The notes beneath the pieces were generated by a model. That model did not search any database. It was given only the letters and a program-made list of their open reading frames with translations, and was not told the DNA's origin. A DNA stretch of 50,408 bases, from positions 1 to 50,408 of the forward strand of contig PAJM01000040.1 of assembly GCA_002706065.1 (NCBI GenBank), read 5' to 3'. This document shows positions 9,717 through 19,260 of the stretch, in pieces; position 1 is the first letter of the stretch; every line of letters begins with the position of its first letter. The DNA comes from Methanobacteriota archaeon (lineage in GTDB: Archaea; Thermoplasmatota; Poseidoniia; Poseidoniales; Poseidoniaceae). Made by a program: the position numbers and the translations under genes.

Positions 9717-10127
9717 TCAGAAATCGTCTGCAGTCATGTGGTTGTCGACCCATGTCGTGAGCGACGCCTTAGTCATCATACCGCTCCTGTTGTCAACCAT
9801 CGTTCCGTTTCGAAACAGGAACAAAGCAGGAATACCACGCACTCCGAGGCGTCCAGCATGCATGGTGTTGGAATCGGTGTCAACCTTTGCGACAAGGATA
9901 TCTCGTTCGTTAGCCAAATCATTGAGAATTGGGGCGATGGCTTTGCATGGACCACACCATTCTGCCCAAAAATCAACAAGAACCCATTCACTCTCGCCAA
10001 GGGTGCTTTCAAACTCTGAATCTGTGACCGCTTTTACTTCGCCCATGCTTGTTCGGTCAACCGTCGTTTGAAGAACCTTTGCAGGCGAAATCATGGGACG
10101 CCCTTGGGAGTCCCATCGTTGTATCAT
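9717..10127 (-). CDS. trxA: Thioredoxin
   Basis: VLVDFWAEWCGPCKAIAPILNDLANERDILVAKVDTDSN...GVRGIPALFLFRNG (WCGPC active site and cis-Pro). Start at 10127 is more plausible than the track start at 10181. Confidence 0.93.
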   Translation of the reverse strand: MIQRWDSQGRPMISPAKVLQTTVDRTSMGEVKAVTDSEFESTLGESEWVLVDFWAEWCGPCKAIAPILNDLANERDILVAKVDTDSNTMHAGRLGVRGIPALFLFRNGTMVDNRSGMMTKASLTTWVDNHMTADDF

Positions 10128-10153
10128 ATACCTGAAAAAACAAACAATACTAC

Positions 10154-10414
10154 ATGGTCGGAATGAAAGGAAAAGGGACACAAAAAAACGCTCGATTAGA
10201 ACGTCTCAAGGCAGAGATAGCAACCTACATCGAAGATCGACCAGGTTGCTCAGCCGCGGATATCGTTGCATACTTATCGAACGAACGAAGGATGAGGAAT
10301 CACGGGTTAACAGCACGAAAAATCGGGTATTTCATCCCACGTCACATGAAGAACAAAATTGGATTCAAACTTGATGCAACTACTGGGAAGCGCATTTATC
10401 ACGCAATGGGATGA
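10154..10414 (+). CDS. Small basic protein with HTH-like fold
   Basis: 86 aa, MKGKGTQKNARLERLKAEIATYIEDRPGCSAADIVAYLSNERRMRNHGLTARKIGYFIPRHM. Divergent from trxA. Alternative start at 10163. Confidence 0.6.
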   Translation: MVGMKGKGTQKNARLERLKAEIATYIEDRPGCSAADIVAYLSNERRMRNHGLTARKIGYFIPRHMKNKIGFKLDATTGKRIYHAMG

Positions 10415-10432
10415 CCAAACATTCAATGTGAC

Positions 10433-11131
10433 GTGGGCTTTCGAGACTCCATGGACTGGCCTGAATGTGTCAAAGCTGAGGCTCTTTTTTCATCCGATGC
10501 TGCTCGCAGTATGATGAATCCAAATGAACCCGCATGGGCGCTCTTGGATTCAAACAACTCCTCTAGTCTCAAACAACAACTCGAGACCAAACTTGTGCAG
10601 ATCGGTTCAAACCATCCAAACGGCGTTCAATTTGTGAGCATCGACGAACGAAAAGGACCCGTTCACGTTGCAGAAGGAGCTACCATTGAGCCCCACGTTC
10701 ATCTCATTGGACCTTGTCTTGTAGAAGCCGATGCAACGATTCGTTCTCATGCTTATGTTCGAGAGTACACCTGGATGATGCCGGGCAGTTTACTTGGTCA
10801 TGCTAGTGAATCAAAGCACTCGTTGTTCCTTCCTGGCGCGAAGGCACCACATTTCAACTATGTTGGAGATTCGATACTCGGCTCAAACGTTAACCTTGGT
10901 GCTGGCGTCAAACTTTCGAACCTACGAAACGATGGACAACACATCGCATTATGGCTTGACGATGTCCGGCGAGAAACTGGCTTGCGCAAGTTTGGAGCCA
11001 TTCTTGGCGACAATGCACAACTCGGATGCAATGCAGTGACAAATCCCGGGACAGTTCTCGGTCAATCGTGCATGGTCCATCCAAACACAACGGTAAGCGG
11101 ATACCATTCCGATGGAAGCGTTGTGCGCTGA
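10433..11131 (+). CDS. Left-handed beta-helix (hexapeptide repeat) protein, GlmU C-terminal-like
   Basis: GPCLVEADATIRSHAYVREYTWMMPGSLLGHASESKHSLFLPGAKAPHFNYVGDSILGSNVNLGAGVKLSNLRNDG. GTG start at 10433, or ATG at 10451. Directly upstream of glmM. Confidence 0.8.
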   Translation: MGFRDSMDWPECVKAEALFSSDAARSMMNPNEPAWALLDSNNSSSLKQQLETKLVQIGSNHPNGVQFVSIDERKGPVHVAEGATIEPHVHLIGPCLVEADATIRSHAYVREYTWMMPGSLLGHASESKHSLFLPGAKAPHFNYVGDSILGSNVNLGAGVKLSNLRNDGQHIALWLDDVRRETGLRKFGAILGDNAQLGCNAVTNPGTVLGQSCMVHPNTTVSGYHSDGSVVR

Positions 11132-11140
11132 GGGAAGTTC

Positions 11141-12733
11141 ATGGCCAATCTGTTCGGAACCGATGGAATCCGTGGGCGTGTTTCCCTGGATGAATGCGAT
11201 GATAAGGGCGCACTCGAGCGAATCGTTGACCAACGGCTCCTCACGCCACAGCTGATGAAGCTGCTTGGAGAGGCACTTGGGCGCTGTTTACCGGATGATG
11301 GTGAAGGGAGCCAAGTTGTTATCGGATGGGACGACCGCCCACACAACCAAACACTTGCAGCTTGGTTGACCTTGGGTTTTCATGCATCGAATTGCACTGT
11401 CATCCACATAGGTTGTGTGTCCACACCGATGCTTCACTATGCTGTTCTCGAGACGCAATCACGTCTTGGTTGTATGATCACTGCGAGCCACAATCCTGTT
11501 GCCGATTCGGGCATCAAGGTGTTCGATTCACACGGTCGAAAATCAATGCCAAGCTATGAAACGCTCGTTTCCAAGACGGCTTCTTCGCTCGCACAGGAGG
11601 ACCGAGAAATCGACCTTGAGGACCGAAAAGCGTGGATGATTCCCGATTTAACGCATGACGTCGACCATCAACAATGGCTGGAGCAGCGTGTCAAATTCTT
11701 CAAACCGCTGTTCAAATCTGAACTGTCGTCGATGAATGCATTCCATTTGGACTCCTCCAAAGGTCATGCAACTCGTTGGTTTTCCGAGTGGTTGCAACAA
11801 CAGGGCATTGCTGTTGAGGAGGTGAGTCTCCATGCGCCAGCAATGAACGATGGTTGTGGAGCCGGGGAACTTTCCCCTGGGCAATCATGGAGTTGGAGTG
11901 ACATAGGATCAAGTGGACATCTGTTGATCGACTCACTCTCTTCGCAAGGTCGTGGTAAGATCGTCGGTGCTGCACTCGATGGTGATGGAGACCGATGCTT
12001 GTTGATTCGTGAAACAGAACACGGTGTTGAGGTCGTCGATGGTGACGATATAGCGGATGCGATTCTACGTGCTTGTCCCCAAGGTTGGAAGGTTGCTGCA
12101 AGCATTGAATCAAATCTGAAACTGTTGTCGAGTCTTGAGGAACATCCAGAGATGAAAGGATTCGAGACCGCAGTCGGTGACCGTTGGTTATCGCATGCAT
12201 TGCGTCCATTGTTATCTGAGTCCGAACAACAACCGCTTCTCTTTGGTATCGAAGATTCAGGTCACATCGTCCTGCCTTCTCCTCACCCGCACAATCCTCA
12301 TGCATGGAGCCTCGTCGGCGATGGGGCGATGACCCTGCTTCTTGCACTGTTGGCCTTCCACGATGCTGGTGAAGATTTGATGCAAAAGGGCTGGAAGAAG
12401 CGCCTGAGTGTCAAGAACCCGAACCGCTGGATGTGGGATGGTTGCAACGAACTTTCCAATACGGTCGAAACCATGGTGCGCTCTCATCTGGAACACGCTG
12501 GAAACGTGATTGAATGGGAGCGAACGGGTTTGGAAGGAGAAACCAATTTGATGCTGATCCGATGTCAATTCAACGGAATGGATGTCAGTTTTGGCCTGCG
12601 AAACAGTGGCACTCAAGAAAAAACCAGCATCAGTCTACGATTCTCAGAACCTGAGCCTGGGTTCGATGCGATGTTGCTCATGCGTTCGGTTCAGAACCTT
12701 CTCTTGAGAACGTTCAATCCTGTTGCTTATTGA
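11141..12733 (+). CDS. glmM: Phosphoglucosamine mutase / phosphomannomutase family
   Basis: MANLFGTDGIRGRV; active-site TASHNPVADSGIKVF; metal loop AALDGDGDRCLLI; C-terminal phosphate-binding-like RNSGTQEKTSISLR. Confidence 0.92.
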   Translation: MANLFGTDGIRGRVSLDECDDKGALERIVDQRLLTPQLMKLLGEALGRCLPDDGEGSQVVIGWDDRPHNQTLAAWLTLGFHASNCTVIHIGCVSTPMLHYAVLETQSRLGCMITASHNPVADSGIKVFDSHGRKSMPSYETLVSKTASSLAQEDREIDLEDRKAWMIPDLTHDVDHQQWLEQRVKFFKPLFKSELSSMNAFHLDSSKGHATRWFSEWLQQQGIAVEEVSLHAPAMNDGCGAGELSPGQSWSWSDIGSSGHLLIDSLSSQGRGKIVGAALDGDGDRCLLIRETEHGVEVVDGDDIADAILRACPQGWKVAASIESNLKLLSSLEEHPEMKGFETAVGDRWLSHALRPLLSESEQQPLLFGIEDSGHIVLPSPHPHNPHAWSLVGDGAMTLLLALLAFHDAGEDLMQKGWKKRLSVKNPNRWMWDGCNELSNTVETMVRSHLEHAGNVIEWERTGLEGETNLMLIRCQFNGMDVSFGLRNSGTQEKTSISLRFSEPEPGFDAMLLMRSVQNLLLRTFNPVAY

Positions 12734-15700
12734 GACGCAAGCAACTCATCTCGTGATTGCGTGAGGTAGGTGATGATGGCGAGTAAGGTTGCGGTTGCGA
12801 GGAGCAAGGCGAGGGCGGCGAGCGCCGTCATGCCTTGGTAGATGAGGACACTTGCAACAACCCATGCGAGGACGAGATTGAGGAATCCAATGATTCTCCA
12901 GCCGCGCCGAAGGGTGAGGACACCGATGACCCATGAGGTGGTTGACATGGCTAACATCAAAAGAACAAACAACAGCAAGGATGGGGATAAGACTCCGGTG
13001 AGGATGAACAGCGCTTGAGCAACCCACAGTGATGCAGAAATCCACAAACCTTGGTCGTTGTAGGTCGCAACTGCACCTGCGATAAGCCCCATCGAACCGA
13101 TGGCAACGGAGGACATCCAGATCTCGAACAGTGTGATGTTGAATTCACTCTCAATCCACCACACCAATTCATTGAGTGCAACAGGGAGCACGATGAATCC
13201 AATCATCAGAACCGCAGGTTGCTTCCATTCCCAACCGCGCATGAACATCAGAGTTAGTGCTACCAAAGCTGCAGGTCCAAAGGACAGTATCAGAATCGAC
13301 AAGCCGTAGGAAACTCGACCCAATGCTCCGCGATGATCTTGCAAACCACGCTTTTGACGCTGACGTTCAACCCAATCCCAGAGCAGGGCAGCAAGGAGCA
13401 GGAACACTTCGTTTCCAACAACAGGGATGGTCCACGACAAGGCATTGAATTCAAGAGGATTGGTCATGGTAGGAATCGGAAGTTCCCCTCCTGCGAGAAC
13501 ACCAAACAGGCGGTGAAGCACCAACAATCCAACGACCATATCGAGGACGTTTGGAATCCGAACGCCCAGATCATTGCGGCCGACCAAGGCGAAACTTCCA
13601 ATCGCAAAGAGGCCTCCAAGAAGAAGAAGGAAGTCGTACTGCTCGACAAGGAAAACAGAACCTTGTGTCATTCGAGCGGCAAGGTGTACCAACACCAGAC
13701 CAATCATCGTCACAGCGATTGGAATTTCAACACCTAAGACATCAACAAGTCTCAGGTTCAGGGAATCGGCGCGCAGTCGAGCCAAACTGATGAAGAGGAA
13801 CGAGACTCCAGCCATCAACAACAATGCAACTTGTCCCGAACCACTGAGGTAAGCAAAGAACATCGATGCAAAGATGGTAACGCCAAGGAACGACAAAACG
13901 ATGCTGGGTCGGTGTTGAATATCACCGACTTCAAGATCCATTTCACCGATTGTTCCCGCCCGCTTTGCTCGTTTCTTTTGTTTCTCAGCCAATTCGATCA
14001 TCGATGGGTCAATGAATTGAACACCAGTTTCATCCGAGGTTTGATTGTACGCGATTTGGACATGTTGCTTGGCGGCAATCGACTGCAACCGTTGTTCTCG
14101 TTGAGCAACAGAGCGGAGTCCAGAACGCCATTCGCCTTGTATCGCAAGATACGCACCTGAACCTACGAAACTGAACAACGCCATCGTCGTCAACAATTGA
14201 AGTTCCAATGCAACACCGCTGTACAACATCATTCCAATCATGGCCACGGTTGCAAGCGTTGGAGGGAGCAATTTGTCCATCTTTGTGACTCGACTCATGT
14301 AATGGAACAACGTTCCCAGCGAAATGAGACCCATCATCATCGCATCTTGTCCATCCTGCGGAAACCAACTGGCGTTGGTCAGTTCCAACGAAGCATCGTT
14401 TCGAAGTGCGGGAATCGCAAGCAAGGTACTCATGACAAGAAGTTGCAACGTAACGATGCTGTTGGTTTGGTTTCGTTTCGCATCGCTCTTATCTTCGAGA
14501 AATCGATCGGTGTGCACCAGCATCAACGAACATCCTGCCACCATGGTTGCAGCAAAGATGGACGTGTGTCCGAATTTCCACCCAAAGTGGAGTGCAAAGA
14601 TGCTCCATGCGACCAGCATCGTTTTCGGTTGACCGCGATGTTGGCCAAGAGCGACCAGTGTTCCGTGAAAGACGAGAATAGCTCCCATAACACCCAGCAA
14701 GCCCCATGCTGGCATACCATCGACCCGAGTAATGCCCCAAATTGAAATCAGTGACAAGACGAACGATAGGTTCCACAATTGCAGCAATCCTGAATCTCTT
14801 GCGCGCGCTCCAAGTTCGCTCAATCCCGCCAGACGGCCAGCCAGATTGAGAGTGGACTGGCCTTGGCTGAGGTTGACATAGAGTTGTTGAAGTATCAGTA
14901 ACAGCATCCATGCTGCAACGTGTTGTTCATCCAACACGACAGGAATGAAATCGTTGGAAAACATTCGTGATTCAACATCGGTGGCAAACATCAGCAACCA
15001 AATCCAAGGCATAAGAACAGCAACACCTGAAATCGATGGCGATTGCCGTTGCACTCCCAGCCAGGCCAGACCGAGCCACACGGCAGCCTGTGAAATTAGC
15101 AGACGCCAACCATCGACTTCAGCGGGTATGAGGATGGTCAGGAGGATGACGATGACGATGCCTCCTAACCACAGAACGTGGTCGGAAACAGCTTGTTGGT
15201 TGCGAAGCAATGCGACAGAGGTAAAGGCTGCTGTGAGGATCGCATAGATGCTGTATGCACTCAAATTCGTAATGCTGATGGTGAAGACTTCAAGGTTGAG
15301 AAGAATGACGAGAATGAGCAAGAACGGTGCCGGAAAGAGGATGAATGGAGCAAGCCGTTTCCACTCAACACCACGAACGGCCAGATAGGACCCACCAAAC
15401 GCACTCATCAGCAGCAACAATTGCGCTAACGCATATCCTGTCTCATCCCGATTTGCGGCGATTGAGAGCAATGCTCCAATCATACCAAGGCCGACTGAGA
15501 TTGCCCACAGTCCGGGTTTGCCAAGCCCTAGAGCGTTGGCTCCAGCCGAGAACCAATTGTCCGCTTTGTGGAATTGGGTAGCGATGACTGCATTGGTTGC
15601 CGTCACGGCGAACATCAGCATGAACAACAAGAGATCATCATCGAAAGAGACGATTTCGATGCTCGCAATTGTCCACCCGTTCGAGAAAGCATGCAGGCCG

Positions 15701-16524
15701 ATCCAAAGATAGGAAACTGCGATTCCAAGGCTGGCAAGATTTCCTGACTGGCGATGGAGGGCAAGTCCATGCATTAGGAGCGTTCCAACAAGGATCATTC
15801 CGGCGACACCGATGTCATCGTACAAGGCTCCCGTTGCGCTTCCAAGGGCGAGGAGGACAAGGGTTGCTTGCGCAGCGATGGCATCGTCATCATGGCGTTG
15901 AGCGATGAGAATGTTGAATCCAATCAATACCAACAAGAAGATTCCAAGTGAGAGATCAGCGCCGAGTGGTGAATCGTCCAACCAACCCCAGTGATGGACA
16001 TCAAGAGCGAATCCGTAGAGGATTTTCATTGAAATGATGACCCACGTCACACCGAGAAGGTGCATGGTTGGATTTGGAATCCATTTCTCCCCTGCCCACA
16101 GTCCAGAGAGCCCCATAAGGATCAGAAGTGGTCCGCCAATAAGCGGGGGAAGGGCTGTTCCGACAACCCAGCCTAAGACCGACCAAACCAGAACCATTCC
16201 TGCCAAGAGGCCGTATCCGAGTCTGCGTTCTCCGTGAACAGCCATGTCGGTAACGCTGTCTGGAGCCGCTGCTTGCTCGACGGTTCCGTCCCGTTTAATC
16301 GCACCTGGCTCATCGGATTGCTCTCCTTCAGCAGAGAACAAGGAAGCAACATCACCTACGGCCTCATCCGCTATCTGTGTGGAAACAACGCGTTCCTCTT
16401 CGATGTCGTCCGTCGGATCTTGAATCATAAATTGTCCAAGATCGATTCCACTTCCACGACGAAATTCTTTCTGGCGTAGCACATCGTCCTCCACAGAATC
16501 GTGGTTGGCAACGTCCTCCTCCAT
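12727..16524 (-). CDS. Very large polytopic integral membrane protein of unknown function
   Basis: 1265 aa. Acidic N-terminal cytoplasmic-like segment, then a long succession of hydrophobic segments. One central hydrophilic loop (QREQRLQSIAAKQHVQIAYNQTSDETGVQFIDPSMIELAEKQKKRAKRAG). Confidence 0.8.
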   Translation of the reverse strand: MEEDVANHDSVEDDVLRQKEFRRGSGIDLGQFMIQDPTDDIEEERVVSTQIADEAVGDVASLFSAEGEQSDEPGAIKRDGTVEQAAAPDSVTDMAVHGERRLGYGLLAGMVLVWSVLGWVVGTALPPLIGGPLLILMGLSGLWAGEKWIPNPTMHLLGVTWVIISMKILYGFALDVHHWGWLDDSPLGADLSLGIFLLVLIGFNILIAQRHDDDAIAAQATLVLLALGSATGALYDDIGVAGMILVGTLLMHGLALHRQSGNLASLGIAVSYLWIGLHAFSNGWTIASIEIVSFDDDLLLFMLMFAVTATNAVIATQFHKADNWFSAGANALGLGKPGLWAISVGLGMIGALLSIAANRDETGYALAQLLLLMSAFGGSYLAVRGVEWKRLAPFILFPAPFLLILVILLNLEVFTISITNLSAYSIYAILTAAFTSVALLRNQQAVSDHVLWLGGIVIVILLTILIPAEVDGWRLLISQAAVWLGLAWLGVQRQSPSISGVAVLMPWIWLLMFATDVESRMFSNDFIPVVLDEQHVAAWMLLLILQQLYVNLSQGQSTLNLAGRLAGLSELGARARDSGLLQLWNLSFVLSLISIWGITRVDGMPAWGLLGVMGAILVFHGTLVALGQHRGQPKTMLVAWSIFALHFGWKFGHTSIFAATMVAGCSLMLVHTDRFLEDKSDAKRNQTNSIVTLQLLVMSTLLAIPALRNDASLELTNASWFPQDGQDAMMMGLISLGTLFHYMSRVTKMDKLLPPTLATVAMIGMMLYSGVALELQLLTTMALFSFVGSGAYLAIQGEWRSGLRSVAQREQRLQSIAAKQHVQIAYNQTSDETGVQFIDPSMIELAEKQKKRAKRAGTIGEMDLEVGDIQHRPSIVLSFLGVTIFASMFFAYLSGSGQVALLLMAGVSFLFISLARLRADSLNLRLVDVLGVEIPIAVTMIGLVLVHLAARMTQGSVFLVEQYDFLLLLGGLFAIGSFALVGRNDLGVRIPNVLDMVVGLLVLHRLFGVLAGGELPIPTMTNPLEFNALSWTIPVVGNEVFLLLAALLWDWVERQRQKRGLQDHRGALGRVSYGLSILILSFGPAALVALTLMFMRGWEWKQPAVLMIGFIVLPVALNELVWWIESEFNITLFEIWMSSVAIGSMGLIAGAVATYNDQGLWISASLWVAQALFILTGVLSPSLLLFVLLMLAMSTTSWVIGVLTLRRGWRIIGFLNLVLAWVVASVLIYQGMTALAALALLLATATLLAIITYLTQSRDELLASQ

Positions 16525-16637
16525 GCTTATGTCCGAGCAGAGTCCCGTTTGAAACCTTCTCCGGTTTAACAGGAATCGTGTTGATTTTATCAGCGCCTAA
16601 GAGAAAGGGACAAAGAGGGTCCGCGATAGGATACTGC

Positions 16638-18230
16638 ATGGCGGAGACCTCGACCCCCACATCGACCCCACTCTCGGCGCATGGAATCAATGCTACAGGA
16701 GAGGTTCATTGGAATCTGAACACCGATGTCCTCATCGACATCTCGATTGCAAACAATGAGGGTGTTCTGAGTGCCCATGGGGCCCTTGTAACCGAGACCG
16801 GAGACCGTACTGGACGGTCACCGAATGACAAGTTCATCGTCGATGAACCGACAATCAAAAACGATGTTAATTGGGGCGAAATCAATGTCAAGACTGACGC
16901 AGCAACCTTTGAGCGCTTGCGTACTCAAGTCATTGACTATCTCTCAAATCAGGACACCTTATTCGTTCAGGATTTGGCTTGCGGTGCTGAACCGAGCGAA
17001 GCCTTACCCATCCGCGTCATTACTCACAACGCCTGGCACAGTACCTTTGCTCGCAACATGTTCATCCGGCCCTCTGTCGAAGAACTCGCTTCACACACGC
17101 CAGAATTTACTGTTTTCCACGCTCCTCATTTCGAAGCTGAAGACGCATCCCTCAATTCACAATGCTTCGTCATCGTGAACTATGCGGCAGGCGAAGTCAT
17201 CATCGGTGGGACTCGGTATGCTGGCGAAATCAAGAAATCCATCTTCTCGATCATGAATCTCATTCTTCCAAAGAAAGGGATTCTCCCTATGCATTGTTCT
17301 GCAAACACCAATGGAGAGAACACTGCGGTCTTCTTCGGTCTCTCAGGAACTGGGAAGACGACGCTTTCTGCTGATCCCAAGCGAGCTTTGATCGGCGATG
17401 ATGAGCACGGCTGGGGCGCAAACGGCGTCTTCAACTTCGAGGGTGGCTGCTATGCAAAACTAATTGATTTGTCAGAAGAAGATGAGCCGGAGATTTTTGG
17501 AACCACTCGAAGGCGAGGGACCGTCCTTGAGAACGTCGTTCTCGATGGTGCTGGTGTTCCTGATTTTACTGACGTCAGCAAGACGCAGAATACCCGTGGT
17601 TCATATCCGATCGAATTCATTGAAAATCGAACCATGGATTCTCGAGGGGGGCATCCACAGAACGTCATTTTCCTTACCTGCGATGCATTTGGAGTACTGC
17701 CACCGATTTCACGACTCACTCCAGAACAGGCCGCCTACCACTTCATCTCAGGATACACTGCAAAGGTTGCAGGAACCGAAATTGGCGTTAAGGAGCCACA
17801 GGCAACGTTTTCGGCATGCTTTGGTGAACCGTTTATGCCGATGCATCCTGGCGTTTATGCGGACCTTTTATCGTCGAAAATGGAAACCCATGGTTCCACT
17901 GCATGGCTCATCAACACTGGTTGGAATGGCGGGCCATATGGGGTAGGAAACCGCATGAAGATTCGATACACGCGAGCGATGCTCAACGCAGCTCTCGATG
18001 GTGAACTTGATGACGTTGAATACGTGAAGGATGAACGGTTCGGTTTCGAGGTTCCGATCTCCTGCCCAGATGTTCCAAGTGAAGTTCTGCAACCCAAAAC
18101 AACGTGGGCTGATAAGATGGCATACGACACGACTGCAAACAAACTCGCCAACATGTTCAACGACAATTTTGAACGCTACGCAGAGGGTGTTTCGGATTCT
18201 GTCAACCAAGCAGCTCCGAAAGTTGTGTGA
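16638..18230 (+). CDS. pckA: Phosphoenolpyruvate carboxykinase (ATP type)
   Basis: FFGLSGTGKTTLSADPKRALIGDDEHGWG; GGTRYAGEIKKSIFSIMNLILPKKGILPMHCSAN; GRSPNDKFIVDEP. ATG at 16638 is in frame with the track ORF starting at 16578. Confidence 0.95.
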   Translation: MAETSTPTSTPLSAHGINATGEVHWNLNTDVLIDISIANNEGVLSAHGALVTETGDRTGRSPNDKFIVDEPTIKNDVNWGEINVKTDAATFERLRTQVIDYLSNQDTLFVQDLACGAEPSEALPIRVITHNAWHSTFARNMFIRPSVEELASHTPEFTVFHAPHFEAEDASLNSQCFVIVNYAAGEVIIGGTRYAGEIKKSIFSIMNLILPKKGILPMHCSANTNGENTAVFFGLSGTGKTTLSADPKRALIGDDEHGWGANGVFNFEGGCYAKLIDLSEEDEPEIFGTTRRRGTVLENVVLDGAGVPDFTDVSKTQNTRGSYPIEFIENRTMDSRGGHPQNVIFLTCDAFGVLPPISRLTPEQAAYHFISGYTAKVAGTEIGVKEPQATFSACFGEPFMPMHPGVYADLLSSKMETHGSTAWLINTGWNGGPYGVGNRMKIRYTRAMLNAALDGELDDVEYVKDERFGFEVPISCPDVPSEVLQPKTTWADKMAYDTTANKLANMFNDNFERYAEGVSDSVNQAAPKVV

Positions 18231-18268
18231 CAAGATATCTTCAATATCTCTCACGTTTAGCGCATGCT

Positions 18269-18688
18269 ATGCAGCCTCAGCAACCAGGTGGTCAACCACA
18301 ACCGGTTCCGATTCAATCCGTTCCAGTATCACAACCCATCCAACCAGTACAACCGATGCTTTACGGACAACCACAGCCAATGATGGCGCAAAACATCCTC
18401 GTTGCTCAAAGCAGTGGAAATGGCTCGGCGACAACGGGATTGGTCATGGGAATACTTGCCATTACGACGTTCGTCCTTGGTTGGATACCGTTCCTCTGCT
18501 TCTTTTTCTTCATTAGTTGGTTGTTTGCTCTTCTCGCCGTGATCTTCGGTCACATTGGTGCAGCAGAAGGCAGCAGAACAGGTGTTGGCGGAGGTCAAGG
18601 CATTGCAGGCTTAGTGCTTGGATACCTGACCTTGGCAGGCTACCTCATTCCAATCATCTTCTTGGGTTCGATAGGCGCAGCAGCTTGA
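18269..18688 (+). CDS. DUF4190-like small membrane protein with Pro/Gln-rich N-terminus
   Basis: MQPQQPGGQPQPVPIQSVPVSQPIQP..., then two TM segments with FFFISWLFALLAVIFGHIGAAEGSRTGVGGGQGIAGLVLGYL. Confidence 0.75.
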   Translation: MQPQQPGGQPQPVPIQSVPVSQPIQPVQPMLYGQPQPMMAQNILVAQSSGNGSATTGLVMGILAITTFVLGWIPFLCFFFFISWLFALLAVIFGHIGAAEGSRTGVGGGQGIAGLVLGYLTLAGYLIPIIFLGSIGAAA

Positions 18689-18741
18689 TTGGTGTACAAC
18701 GTCGCCGAAATGTTGAACATCTCAGTGATTGACTTCCTGTT

Positions 18742-19140
18742 ATGAAGCCACAGGGATCGAGAGAGAAACCAGCTTCGGTTCCAATACAATCGGTTACCCG
18801 TCAACAGGTTCCAGAAAATCGTGCTGGCCATACCAACGTGATTCATGTACAAATGAAAACAATCAACAATTTCGCTACTGCCAGTTTGTATCTGGGAGTC
18901 ATAGGTATTGGTATGATACCGCTGGCCATGATTTCAGAAGAAGGGGCTCTATGCTTCTTCATCTGGCTTCCAGCTCTATTAGCAGTTATTTTCGGCCATA
19001 TTGGTGCGAATCAAGCATCGAAAACGGGCATCGGACGCCTTCCTGCAATTACAGGCTGTGTCCTTGGTTATCTCGTTCTCGTCCTCTACATCATTGCCAT
19101 TGTGTTCCTCTTGTTGTTGCTTCAAGAGTTGGGATTCTGA
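18742..19140 (+). CDS. DUF4190-like small membrane protein, paralog of the preceding gene
   Basis: CFFIWLPALLAVIFGHIGANQASKTGIGRLPAITGCVLGYLVLVLYIIAIVFL aligns with the 18269..18688 product. Confidence 0.75.
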   Translation: MKPQGSREKPASVPIQSVTRQQVPENRAGHTNVIHVQMKTINNFATASLYLGVIGIGMIPLAMISEEGALCFFIWLPALLAVIFGHIGANQASKTGIGRLPAITGCVLGYLVLVLYIIAIVFLLLLLQELGF

Positions 19141-19178
19141 ACAACTCCTTCAAAAAGGAGAGCCAACTCGGACGGATT

Positions 19179-19252
19179 GGGCGATTAGGGTAGTCTGGAT
19201 ATCCTTCCGGCCTTCGGAGCCGGAGACGTGGGTTCGAATCCTGCATCGCCCG
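19179..19252 (+). tRNA. tRNA-Arg (anticodon TCG)
   Basis: Cloverleaf folded by eye: acceptor GGGCGAT/ATCGCCC; D-arm GGGT/ATCC; anticodon arm CCGGC-CTTCGGA-GCCGG; T-arm GTGGG-TTCGAAT-CCTGC. Discriminator G. CCA not encoded. Followed by CTTTTTCT. Confidence 0.92.
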
Positions 19253-19260
19253 CTTTTTCT

